From positions 1 to 64,000 of the forward strand of contig NZ_FZNP01000002.1 of assembly GCF_900188105.1 (NCBI RefSeq): a stretch of DNA of 64,000 nt. The letters are read 5' to 3'. A model generated the notes under the pieces. That model did not search any database. It was not told the DNA's origin and saw nothing but the letters and a program-made list of their open reading frames with translations. Of the stretch, positions 33,295 through 41,820 are shown piece after piece (position 1 is the stretch's first letter; each line of letters opens with the position of its first letter). This stretch comes from Actinomadura mexicana (GTDB lineage: Bacteria; Actinomycetota; Actinomycetes; Streptosporangiales; Streptosporangiaceae). Both the position numbers and the translations under genes were made by a program.

Positions 33295-35007
33295 TCAGCG
33301 CGAGACGGCGTTCAGCGCGTCCACGATGCCGCTGCCGAAGAACCCGTTCTGGCCCTTCGAGCCTTCACAGGTCTGGGTGGAGGTGTGCTTCACCCACTGG
33401 CCGTTCGACTGGGTGTACCAGACGTACTCGACCGTCCGCGGGCTCGGGCAGTCCTTGGCGGTCGCGGTGCCGCGCAGCGTCCGCTCGACGAGGCGCGGGT
33501 CCAGCGTCAGGCCGCTGCGGTCCCGGTGCCCGTACTTGCTGACGATGAGCGCCGCGACGCCGACCGCGTGCGGGGACGCCATCGAGGTGCCCTGCAGCGA
33601 CTGGTAGTAGGCGCACTTGTCGCCCTTGCAGCTGCGGATGATGTACGGCACGTTCGGCGTGCCGTCGGCGTTCAGCTCGCCGCGCTCCTTCGCGAGCCGC
33701 TCGGGGTAGGCCGCCCAGATGCCGCCCTTGTCGTCCGGACGCTGGCCGGCGTTGTCGACCTTGTCGCCGCCGGGCGCCGCCACCGCGACGTAGCCGTTGC
33801 CGAAGCTGCTGTAGTACGACTTGCGGCCGCTCGGGCCTGTGGCCGAGATCGGGATGACGTTCTGGCCCTCGGACGGCATCGACACGCAGCTCGCCGGGAC
33901 CGTGCGGTCGTGCGGCTCCTCGCCCGGGGTGGACGGGAAGTCGGGGCTGCTGTCGTCCGCGTTCGTCTTGGTGTAGTCGACCAGGTCGTTGCCGGCCGCG
34001 GAGATCAGCGTGACGCCGCGCTCGTGCGCGAAGTCCAGGGCGCGCTGCGCCGCCTTGATGATCGTGCGCTGCTCCAGCTGGTCCTCGGGGCTGTCGGCGG
34101 GGTTGTCGCCGCAGTTCCACAGCCACGGGTCGATGTAGTACGACATGTTGACGACGTCGATGCCGTGCCTGGCCGCGTAGGTCAGGCCGTCGACGGTCGG
34201 CTGGAGGAAGAAGAAGCCGGAGTCCTGGCCGACGCGCAGGTTCACGAGCGACACGTTCGGCGCGACGCCCGCCATGCCGAGGCCGTTGCGGGGCGAGGCG
34301 ATCGTGGACGCGACGTGCGTGCCGTGGTCGTTGTCGTCCCAGTCGTTGGGGTCGACGCACGACGTGAACTCGCAGGGCCCGTCGACCTCGTTGCCGTTGG
34401 CGTCGGTCGGGATGTCGTGGGTGAAGTTGCGGCTGAGCTTGCGGTTGAAGTTCGGCGCGATGTCCGGGTGGTCGCCGTCCACACCGGTGTCGAGGACGCC
34501 GACCAGCACGCGCCGGTCACCCGGCTCCTTCTTGTAGGAACCGTCCGCCGTGGCGTGCATCTGCTTCATGTCCCACTGCAGGTCCGCCAGAGGCTCGGTG
34601 TCCTTGGACGGCTTGCCCGCGGGGGCGGCCTGCTGCCTGGCGCCGTGGACGGCCCCGGTCAGCTTCTCGACCTTCGGGGCCTTCTTCTTGGCCTTGGGCG
34701 CCTCGCCGATGATCCGGTTGTGCGCGACGCCGTCCAGCGCCCGCTGGTTCGTGACGGCGTGGATGAACTCCGGGTTCTGGGACGTCACGGTCGCGACGCC
34801 CACGTCGCGGTTCTCGTGCACGACCTTGCCGCCGGCCGCCGAAACGGCCCGGTGAGCCTGTCCGAGGGACGCGCCGTCCCGGTAGAGGACGACGTACTCC
34901 GAGACCTCGCCCTTCGCCTGTGCCGGGGCCGGAGCTGCGGATGCTGGGAACGCGAGCGCCGTCACGGTGGTGACGGCGCACGCGGCGGAAATCAAGGCTC
35001 GCCGCAA
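33295..35007 (-). CDS. Secreted subtilisin-like serine protease (S8)
   Basis: This encodes 570 residues from a TTG preceded by aggagg. A signal peptide (cut near PASAAPAPA) precedes an inhibitor I9-like propeptide (YVVLYRDGASLGQAHRAVSAAG). Catalytic residues are Asp in VLVGVLDTGVDGDHPDI, His in DHGTHVASTIA and Ser in GTSMASPHAVGVAAL. A Cys-containing C-terminal section follows. It is an extracellular protease, matured by cleavage of the propeptide. Confidence 0.95.
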   Translation of the reverse strand: MRRALISAACAVTTVTALAFPASAAPAPAQAKGEVSEYVVLYRDGASLGQAHRAVSAAGGKVVHENRDVGVATVTSQNPEFIHAVTNQRALDGVAHNRIIGEAPKAKKKAPKVEKLTGAVHGARQQAAPAGKPSKDTEPLADLQWDMKQMHATADGSYKKEPGDRRVLVGVLDTGVDGDHPDIAPNFNRKLSRNFTHDIPTDANGNEVDGPCEFTSCVDPNDWDDNDHGTHVASTIASPRNGLGMAGVAPNVSLVNLRVGQDSGFFFLQPTVDGLTYAARHGIDVVNMSYYIDPWLWNCGDNPADSPEDQLEQRTIIKAAQRALDFAHERGVTLISAAGNDLVDYTKTNADDSSPDFPSTPGEEPHDRTVPASCVSMPSEGQNVIPISATGPSGRKSYYSSFGNGYVAVAAPGGDKVDNAGQRPDDKGGIWAAYPERLAKERGELNADGTPNVPYIIRSCKGDKCAYYQSLQGTSMASPHAVGVAALIVSKYGHRDRSGLTLDPRLVERTLRGTATAKDCPSPRTVEYVWYTQSNGQWVKHTSTQTCEGSKGQNGFFGSGIVDALNAVSR

Positions 35008-35141
35008 GGCAGACCTCCTGGCTGTGGGGGTTAACCAACCGGTTTTCGGTCGATCAGCCAGCGAACGTTACGGGGGCGCTCATTGAGAGTCGCGTACGGA
35101 AATGTAACGAATGGGGACAAATTATGTAAGCCCCACCCGTA

Positions 35142-36281
35142 TCACCCGTGACGCAACGCCAAGGTCAGCGCCTCGAACGCCAGCTGCGGGTTGACGTTCG
35201 CCGCCAACCGCTCCCTGCAGTCCATGATCGCATCAAGGCGCCGGAGGGTGTCCTCCGGGCGCCCGTCCCCCGCGGCCGACCGCAGCTCGGGGCCGAGCTC
35301 GATGTTGACGAGCTCGCTGCCCGCCCCCAGCTGCAACGTCAGCACGTCCCGGTAGTAGGACGCGAGGTCGAGCAGCGTCCGGTCCAGGGCGTCGCGCAGG
35401 ATCCGCGTCGCCCGCGACTTCTGCCGGTCCTCCAGCTCCTTGAGGGCGCCCGCCGTTCCGCGCGGCATCCGCCCTTTCTCGCTCTCGCCGAGCGCCTTGC
35501 GCAGGGCGGAGGTCTCCACGTCGTTCAGCTCGGCCGTCTGCGCGTCCCGCTCCGCCTTCGCCGCGCTCACGAGCGTCTCCGCCGCCGCGACCGCCGCGCT
35601 CACCCCCGTCAGCCTGCGCGGCACCGCCACCACCTGCTCGCGCACCCGCCGCATCCGCGGATCCGAGGCGAGCCGGCGCGCCCGGCTGATGTGCCCCTGC
35701 GCCGCCCGCGCCACCACCTCGGCGGTGTCGCGCTCCACGCCGTCGCGCTGGACGAGGAAGTCGGCGATCGCCGCGATCGGGGGCGTCTGCAGGGTCACCA
35801 GCCGGCAGCGCGACCTGATCGTGACGAGCAGGTCCTCCGGCGACGGCGTGCACAGCAGCCACACCGTCCGCGGCGGCGGCTCCTCGATCGCTTTCAGCAG
35901 CGCGTTCGCGGCGCCCTCGGTGGCCCGGTCGGCGTCCTCGAACAGCACGATCTGCTGAGCGCTCCCGCTCGGCGAGGACGAGGCCCGCAGCACCAGCGCC
36001 CGGGCGTCCCTGATGCCGAACGACAGCCCCTGCGGGCGGACGACCTCGACGTCCGCGTGCGTCCCCTGGAGAACCTGGTGGCAGGACGCGCAGTGCCCGC
36101 ACCCGCGCGGCGTCTCCGTGCACTGCAACGCGGCGGCGAACGCCCGCGCCGCGGTCACGCGCCCCGACCCGGGCGGCCCGGTGAACAGCCACGCGTGCGC
36201 GAGCCCGCCCGTCCGCCCAGCCGCCGAGGACAGCTGCGCGATGACGGTCTCCTGCCCCACCAGGTCGTCCCACACGCTCAT
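35142..36281 (-). CDS. holB: DNA polymerase III delta' subunit
   Basis: This encodes 379 residues. The AAA+ clamp-loader fold shows GPPGSGRV in place of a functional Walker A (Lys replaced by Arg), as is common in non-hydrolysing delta' subunits. A zinc-binding CGHCASC, the DEAD-like LFEDADRATEGAANALLKAIEEPP and the sensor region TIRSRCRLV are all present. It follows the dTMP kinase gene by 19 bases, the usual actinobacterial order. Confidence 0.93.
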   Translation of the reverse strand: MSVWDDLVGQETVIAQLSSAAGRTGGLAHAWLFTGPPGSGRVTAARAFAAALQCTETPRGCGHCASCHQVLQGTHADVEVVRPQGLSFGIRDARALVLRASSSPSGSAQQIVLFEDADRATEGAANALLKAIEEPPPRTVWLLCTPSPEDLLVTIRSRCRLVTLQTPPIAAIADFLVQRDGVERDTAEVVARAAQGHISRARRLASDPRMRRVREQVVAVPRRLTGVSAAVAAAETLVSAAKAERDAQTAELNDVETSALRKALGESEKGRMPRGTAGALKELEDRQKSRATRILRDALDRTLLDLASYYRDVLTLQLGAGSELVNIELGPELRSAAGDGRPEDTLRRLDAIMDCRERLAANVNPQLAFEALTLALRHG

Positions 36282-36300
36282 GGAACAGAGGCTAGCGGGC

Positions 36301-38370
36301 TCAGAAGTCGGTGATGACCGGGAACGTGCTCGTGGCGTCCTCGGTGCCGAGCGGGACGGGGTCGGGCAGGATCTCCCGGATGCGGTACTGGATCTCCCGG
36401 CTCAGCTCGCCCTGCGGCCGGCTCGCGTCCAGGATCAGGTAGCGGTCCGGGTCGGCCTCGGCGAGGGCGTGGAAGCCCGCGCGGACCCGCTCGTGGAACT
36501 CCTGCGACTCCGACTCCATGCGGTCGGCGGGGGCCGACAGCCGCCGCAGGCCCGCCTGCGGCGGGATCTCCAGCAGCACGGTCAGGTCCGGGACGAGCCC
36601 GCCGGTCGCCCAGGCGTTGACGCGGGCGATGTCCTCCACCGGCAGCTGCCGGCCGAAGCCCTGGTAGGCCAGGGACGAGTCGACGTAGCGGTCGCTGACC
36701 ACGATCACGCCGCGGTCCACCGCCGGCTTGATCACGTTGGCGACGTGGTCGGCGCGGTCGGCGGCGTACAGCAGCGTCTCGGCGCGGTCGGACAGGCCCG
36801 TGGTGTCGCGGTCCAGCAGCATCGCGCGCAGCCGCATCCCGATCTTGGTGGCGCCCGGCTCGTGCGTGGTCACCACGTCGTAGCCGTGGTCGCGGAGCCA
36901 GATCGCGGCGAGCCGCGCCTGCGTCGTCTTCCCCGCGCCCTCACCGCCCTCGAACGCGATGAACACGCCGCGGTTGCGGCGGACGGGCTGCGGCGCCGCC
37001 GCGGCCTGCTCCGGCGGCGTGTAGATCTCGCCGTGCAGGGCGGCGCGCAGGTCGGGGACGAGCGGGACGCCGCGCCGGTCGTCCAGCCGCCGGTAGGCCA
37101 GCAGCCCGGCCGGCAGGGCGATGACGGCCGCGACCAGCAGGGCCACGCCGGTCCCGTAGGCGTCGTAGACGCCGCCGCCGAGGTCGAGGCGGTGGGACCC
37201 CACCGCCGCCGCCAGCAGCGGGACGGCGGCGAACGCGAGCAGCGCCGCGATGAGCGCGACCGACCGCAGGTACGCCGCGGGGCGGGCGTCCTCCGGCGCC
37301 TCGGGGTCGTGCACCGCCGCCTTCGCGGTCGACCAAGCGGCCCCGGCGAAGACGCCGAGGAACCCCGTCGCGAACACCATGACGACGAGGTTCTGGACGA
37401 GGGCGAGCACGACCAGCGCGAGCGCGGCGGCGATCACCGCGAGGCCGAGGAGGCGGCGGCGGCTGAACGGGACGAGCACGCGCGGCCCGACGAACAGCCC
37501 GAAACCGAGCCCCACCGTGAGCGCGGTCAGGACGGAGCCGTACCCGGCGTCCCCGCCGCCCAGCTCGCCGGCGTGGACGCGGGCCACCGCCACGACCGCG
37601 CCCGCCGTGACGGACGCCGCCGCGATCGCGAGGCCGATTCCGCGCGCGGCGGCCGACCCCGCGCCCTGGAAGATCAGTTTCAGCGGCGACACGGCCGCGA
37701 CCGGCTCGGTCGCCGGGATCTCGCCGGCCGTCGCCGCGACGGCGGCCGAGACGAGGAACAGGCCCGCCGTCACGTACACGGCGAGGTCGGCGCGGGAACC
37801 GGCACCGAGCGTCCCGTTCGCGACGAGCGCGAGGAGGGCGAACAGCAGCGCGGCGGCGGGCGCCGGGCCGTAGAGCACGCGGGTCGCGGCGCGGCGCGCG
37901 GCGAGCCGCAGCTCCTCGTCCGGGACCAGGGCGGGCAGGGCCGCGCGCGCCGCCGGAACCCACAGCAGGCTCAGGCACGAGACGAGGAACGCGGCGGCGA
38001 ACGTCCACGGCAGCGCGTGCACCAGCGGCACCGTCACCACGACCACCAGCCGCAGCGCGTCCGCGATGATCAACATGAGCCGGCGGTCGACGCGGGCGGC
38101 GAGCAGCCCGGCGACCGGTGGGAGCACCACCGCGGGCAGCAGCATCAGCGCCAGCGTGCCGCCGACCGCCTGCGCCTGCGCCGCGGCGCCGTCGCCGCGC
38201 GTCAGCATCGCGGCCATGGCGGTCAGCGCGGGCACGCCGATCCACTGGCCTGCGCCGGACAGCGACAGCGCGATCCGGAGCCGCCGGAACGGCCCGATCG
38301 ACGAAAGCGACGAACCGCCCGGCGGCGATGGCGCTGCGGGGTGCGGCCGAGGTGCGCCCGTTCTGGTCAT
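36301..38370 (-). CDS. tmk: Bifunctional MFS-like membrane protein / dTMP kinase fusion
   Basis: This encodes 689 residues. The first 430 or so residues hold about 12 hydrophobic segments like an MFS transporter. After a linker the thymidylate kinase domain starts near 470: P-loop FEGGEGAGKTTQ, DRYVDSSLAYQGFGR and the lid region. The kinase makes dTDP for DNA synthesis. Actinobacterial dTMP kinases fused to a membrane transporter-like domain are known in databases, but the purpose of the fusion is not. It lies between topA and holB. Confidence 0.92.
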   Translation of the reverse strand: MTRTGAPRPHPAAPSPPGGSSLSSIGPFRRLRIALSLSGAGQWIGVPALTAMAAMLTRGDGAAAQAQAVGGTLALMLLPAVVLPPVAGLLAARVDRRLMLIIADALRLVVVVTVPLVHALPWTFAAAFLVSCLSLLWVPAARAALPALVPDEELRLAARRAATRVLYGPAPAAALLFALLALVANGTLGAGSRADLAVYVTAGLFLVSAAVAATAGEIPATEPVAAVSPLKLIFQGAGSAAARGIGLAIAAASVTAGAVVAVARVHAGELGGGDAGYGSVLTALTVGLGFGLFVGPRVLVPFSRRRLLGLAVIAAALALVVLALVQNLVVMVFATGFLGVFAGAAWSTAKAAVHDPEAPEDARPAAYLRSVALIAALLAFAAVPLLAAAVGSHRLDLGGGVYDAYGTGVALLVAAVIALPAGLLAYRRLDDRRGVPLVPDLRAALHGEIYTPPEQAAAAPQPVRRNRGVFIAFEGGEGAGKTTQARLAAIWLRDHGYDVVTTHEPGATKIGMRLRAMLLDRDTTGLSDRAETLLYAADRADHVANVIKPAVDRGVIVVSDRYVDSSLAYQGFGRQLPVEDIARVNAWATGGLVPDLTVLLEIPPQAGLRRLSAPADRMESESQEFHERVRAGFHALAEADPDRYLILDASRPQGELSREIQYRIREILPDPVPLGTEDATSTFPVITDF

Positions 38371-38398
38371 GTCGGTCAGGGTATCGGCGTAGATGTCC

Positions 38399-41089
38399 CT
38401 ATGAACCGGACTTTGCGGAGGTTCGACGCCGCGGCGCCGTCTTCTTCTTCCCGCCGCCCGCGGCGACCTTCTCCCGGCGCTCCGCGAGCAGTTCCGCGGC
38501 GCGCTGGATCGTGATCGACTCGACCTCGTCGCCCTTGCGCAGGCTGGCGTTCGTCTCGCCGTCGGTGACATACGGGCCGAACCGGCCCTCCTTCACCACC
38601 ACCGGCTCCCCGCTCGCCGGGTCCTTGCCCAGCTCGCGCAGCGGCGCCGCGGCCGCGGCGCGGCGGCCGCGCTGCTTGGGCTGCGCCAGCAGCTCCTTCG
38701 CCCGCTCCAGCGTGACCGTGAACAGCTCGTCCTCCGAGCCGAGCGACCGGCTTTCGGAACCCCTCTTGATGTACGGGCCGAACCGGCCGTTCTGCGCGGT
38801 CACCGGCTCGCCGTCCAGCTCTCCCAGCGTGCGCGGCAGCGACAGCAGCTTCACCGCGTCGTCGAGCGTGATCGTGTCGAGCGACATCGACTTGAACAGC
38901 GACGACGTGCGCGGCTTGGCGGCGTCGGCCTTCCTCGTCCGCTTCTTGCCGTCGGCCGGCGGCGCCGGCTCGGGCAGGATCTCGGTGACGTAGGGACCGA
39001 ACCGCCCCGACTTGGCGACGACCGTGTGGCCGGTCCCGGGGTCGGTGCCGAGCTCCCGGTCGCCCGACGGCTGCGCGAACAGCTCCTCGGCCTTCTCGGC
39101 GGTCAGCTCGTCCGGCGCGATGTCCTCGGGGATGTTGACGCGCTCGCCGTCCCGGTCGAGGTAGGGCCCGTACCGGCCGACCCGCACCATGATGTCGGTG
39201 CCCTTGATCGGGAACGAGCTGATCCCCTTGGCGTCGATGTCGCTGATGTCGCCGACCAGCTCCTTCAGGCCCTCCTCGCCGGAGTCGCCGAAGTAGAACC
39301 GGCTCAGCCAGCGGACGCGCTCGGCCTCGCCGCGGGCGATCTCGTCGAGACCGTCCTCCATGTGCGCGGTGAAGTCGTAGTCGACCAGGTTGCCGAAATG
39401 CCGCTCCAGCAGGTTCACCACGGCGAACGCCAGGAACGACGGGACGAGCGCCGTGCCCTTCTTGAACACGTACTCGCGCGCCAGGATCGTCCCGATGATC
39501 GAGGCGTAGGTCGACGGCCGCCCGATCTCCCGCTCCTCCAGCTCCTTGACCAGGCTGGCCTCGGTGTAGCGGGCCGGCGGACGGGTCGAGTGGCCCTCGG
39601 CGTCCACGGCGCTCGCGGTCAGCGGGTCGCCCTCGGCCAGGTTCGGCAGCCGCCGCTCCTGGTCGTCCCGGTCCGTGGCCGGGTCGTCGGCGCTCTCCAC
39701 GTAGGCCTTGAGGAAACCGTGGAACGTGATGGTCTTGCCGGTCGCGCCGAACTCGGCGCGCTCGTCCCGCGTCGAGACCCCGGTGACCCGGATCGACACC
39801 GACTGGCCGACGGCGTCCTTCATCTGGGACGCGATCGTGCGCTTCCAGATCAGCTCGTACAACCGGAACTGGTCGCCGGACAGGCGCGTCTCGGCGGGCG
39901 TGCGGAACGTGTCGCCCGCCGGGCGGATCGCCTCGTGCGCCTCCTGCGCGTTCTTCACCTTGGACGTGTAGACGCGCGGCTTGTCCGGGACGTACTCGCC
40001 GCCGAACAGCGACGCCGCCTGCCGCCGCGCCGCCGTGATCGCCGTCTCCGACAGCGTGATCGAGTCGGTTCGCATGTAGGTGATGAAGCCGTTCTCGTAC
40101 AGCTTCTGCGCGACCGACATCGTGTACTTGGCGGAGTAGTTCAGCTTGCGGCTGGCCTCCTGCTGGAGGGTCGTCGTGCGGAACGGGGGGTACGGGCGGC
40201 GCGTGTAGGGCTTGCGCTCGACCGACTTGACCTCGAACGGGCGGCCGCGGAGCCGCTCGGCGAGGGCCGTCGCCGCGGCCTCGTCCAGGTGCAGCGCGTC
40301 CCGCGTCTTCAGGGCGCCGTCGGAACCGAAGTCGCGGCCCTGCGCGACGCGCCTGCCGTCCACCGAGACGAGCCCGGCCTTGAAGGCCGTCGGCTCCTCG
40401 TCCCCGCCGGTGTCGAACTGGGCCGCGATGTCCCAGTAGTGGGCGGGGACGAACGCGATCCGCTCCCGCTCCCGCTCGACGACCAGCCGCGTCGCCACCG
40501 ACTGCACGCGGCCCGCCGACAGCTTCGGCATGACCTTCTTCCACAGGACGGGGCTGACCTCGTACCCGTAGAGGCGGTCCAGGATGCGGCGCGTCTCCTG
40601 CGCGTCCACCAGGCGCATGTTCAGCTCGCGCGGGTTCGCGGCGGCGCGCTGGATCGCGTCCTTGGTGATCTCGTTGAAGACCATCCGGTGCACGGGGACC
40701 TTCGGCTTCAGGACGTCCTGGAGGTGCCAGGCGATCGCCTCGCCCTCCCGGTCCTCGTCCGTCGCGAGGAAGAGCTCGTCGGCCTCGGCGAGCAGCTTCT
40801 TGAGCTTCTGGACCTGCTGGCGCTTGTCGGAGTTGACGACGTAGAGCGGCTCGAACCCGTGCTCGACGTTCACGCCGAGCTTCGCCCACGGCTCGCCCTT
40901 GTACTTGGCCGGCACCTCCGAGGCGCTTCCGGGCAGGTCCCGGATATGGCCGATACTGGACTCCACGATATAGCCGCGGCCCAGGTAACCGGCGATCGTC
41001 TTCGCCTTGGCGGGCGACTCGACGATCACCAGGCGCGTCCCCGCGCCGTTGCCCGGGCCACTGCTCGCGGTGCCGTTCTTGGCTGGCAC
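38399..41089 (-). CDS. topA: DNA topoisomerase I
   Basis: This encodes 896 residues. GTG 41089 (VPAKNGTAS) follows gagg; a TTG at 41152 is less likely. It has the Toprim domain (LVIVESPAKAKTIAGYLG, ATDEDREGEAIAWHL), SAGRVQSVATRLV, and the active-site Tyr in GFITYMRTDSITLS. The C-terminal part has GRFGPYV repeats and a Lys/Arg-rich tail instead of zinc fingers, as in other actinobacteria. It relaxes negative supercoils and is essential. Confidence 0.96.
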   Translation of the reverse strand: MPAKNGTASSGPGNGAGTRLVIVESPAKAKTIAGYLGRGYIVESSIGHIRDLPGSASEVPAKYKGEPWAKLGVNVEHGFEPLYVVNSDKRQQVQKLKKLLAEADELFLATDEDREGEAIAWHLQDVLKPKVPVHRMVFNEITKDAIQRAAANPRELNMRLVDAQETRRILDRLYGYEVSPVLWKKVMPKLSAGRVQSVATRLVVERERERIAFVPAHYWDIAAQFDTGGDEEPTAFKAGLVSVDGRRVAQGRDFGSDGALKTRDALHLDEAAATALAERLRGRPFEVKSVERKPYTRRPYPPFRTTTLQQEASRKLNYSAKYTMSVAQKLYENGFITYMRTDSITLSETAITAARRQAASLFGGEYVPDKPRVYTSKVKNAQEAHEAIRPAGDTFRTPAETRLSGDQFRLYELIWKRTIASQMKDAVGQSVSIRVTGVSTRDERAEFGATGKTITFHGFLKAYVESADDPATDRDDQERRLPNLAEGDPLTASAVDAEGHSTRPPARYTEASLVKELEEREIGRPSTYASIIGTILAREYVFKKGTALVPSFLAFAVVNLLERHFGNLVDYDFTAHMEDGLDEIARGEAERVRWLSRFYFGDSGEEGLKELVGDISDIDAKGISSFPIKGTDIMVRVGRYGPYLDRDGERVNIPEDIAPDELTAEKAEELFAQPSGDRELGTDPGTGHTVVAKSGRFGPYVTEILPEPAPPADGKKRTRKADAAKPRTSSLFKSMSLDTITLDDAVKLLSLPRTLGELDGEPVTAQNGRFGPYIKRGSESRSLGSEDELFTVTLERAKELLAQPKQRGRRAAAAAPLRELGKDPASGEPVVVKEGRFGPYVTDGETNASLRKGDEVESITIQRAAELLAERREKVAAGGGKKKTAPRRRTSAKSGS

Positions 41090-41343
41090 AGTCGCTCCAA
41101 CCTCGCTGTCTCGGGTTCTCTGGTTCAGGCTCTTCCTACCGGCTTCGTACAACGTCGCGTGACGGCGTGTTTGTGCCCGCGCCTTCTCGCCACCGCCTCG
41201 CGATCATCGTGCCGCCCCCGCTGAGGGGCGGGATTCTCACCGCCGCACGCCCCCGACAGGATGACATGCCGCCGCGCACGGCGCGGACCGGGAGGCCACG
41301 GTACGGTGCCGCACGGCCGGTAGACCACGTAATAATGGTCGCA

Positions 41344-41529
41344 ATGGCGGAGTACACCTACCTCGTTCTGTCACTGCCGCGCGGTACCACACGCGACGCC
41401 GCCCGGCAGGTCATGACCGAGCACGCGGAGCACGGCGGCTGGGAACTCGATCGCTTGCGCCTGTACCCGGACGGCCGCCGTCGTATTCAACTGCGCCGCA
41501 AGGTCATCCGCGCCGTCCGTACGTTCTGA
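41344..41529 (+). CDS. DUF5703-type small protein
   Basis: This encodes 61 residues. The pattern YTYLVLSLPRGTTRDAARQ, then AEHGGWELDRLRLYPDGRR, is that of a small conserved actinobacterial protein family found next to topA. ATG 41344 fits the family's N-terminus. Function is unknown. It is divergent from topA. Confidence 0.85.
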   Translation: MAEYTYLVLSLPRGTTRDAARQVMTEHAEHGGWELDRLRLYPDGRRRIQLRRKVIRAVRTF

Positions 41530-41644
41530 CCGTTCCCAGCGACCTGTCCGGAGCGTAGCACTGCGTACGGATTCCCTGACGTGACGTTACTGTGTCCGCC
41601 GCAGGCACGCCTACACCCGCCCGTCAACACGACTTAGCCCGCGT

Positions 41645-41727
41645 CCACCCGCCCCGCGGACAAAACCTCCCCCGCCTGCGGGCACTCGCATCGCCCACCC
41701 CGCGGACACGACCTCCCCGCCTGCGGG
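41645..41727. repeat. Imperfect tandem repeat between DUF5703 and the chaplin
   Basis: Two copies of about 40 bases, spaced about 46, share ccccgcggaca, acctcccc and gcctgcggg. The rest of 41530-41820 holds no gene, only hairpins. Confidence 0.6.
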
Positions 41728-41783
41728 TACGGCTTCGCCCGCCCCGGTCCGCGCCTCCGGGACGGGCGAAGGTCTTCCGCACA

Positions 41784-41799
41784 CCGGCCCTGAGGCCGG
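41784..41799 (-). terminator. Possible terminator of the chaplin gene
   Basis: ccggcc and ggccgg pair around ctga, about 20 bases past the chaplin stop. It is short and without a T tract. Confidence 0.4.
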
Positions 41800-41820
41800 C
41801 TCACCCGCGGTCTGGTGGAT

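Noticed and set aside
32398..35034. 878-codon rightward ORF opposite the subtilisin and phosphatase genes
   Set aside because: It is antisense to three well supported genes and has no recognisable domain.
36013..38514. 833-codon rightward ORF opposite the dTMP kinase fusion
   Set aside because: Antisense shadow with low complexity.
38376..40889. 837-codon leftward ORF in topA
   Set aside because: A frame shadow of topA, rich in Arg and Gly.
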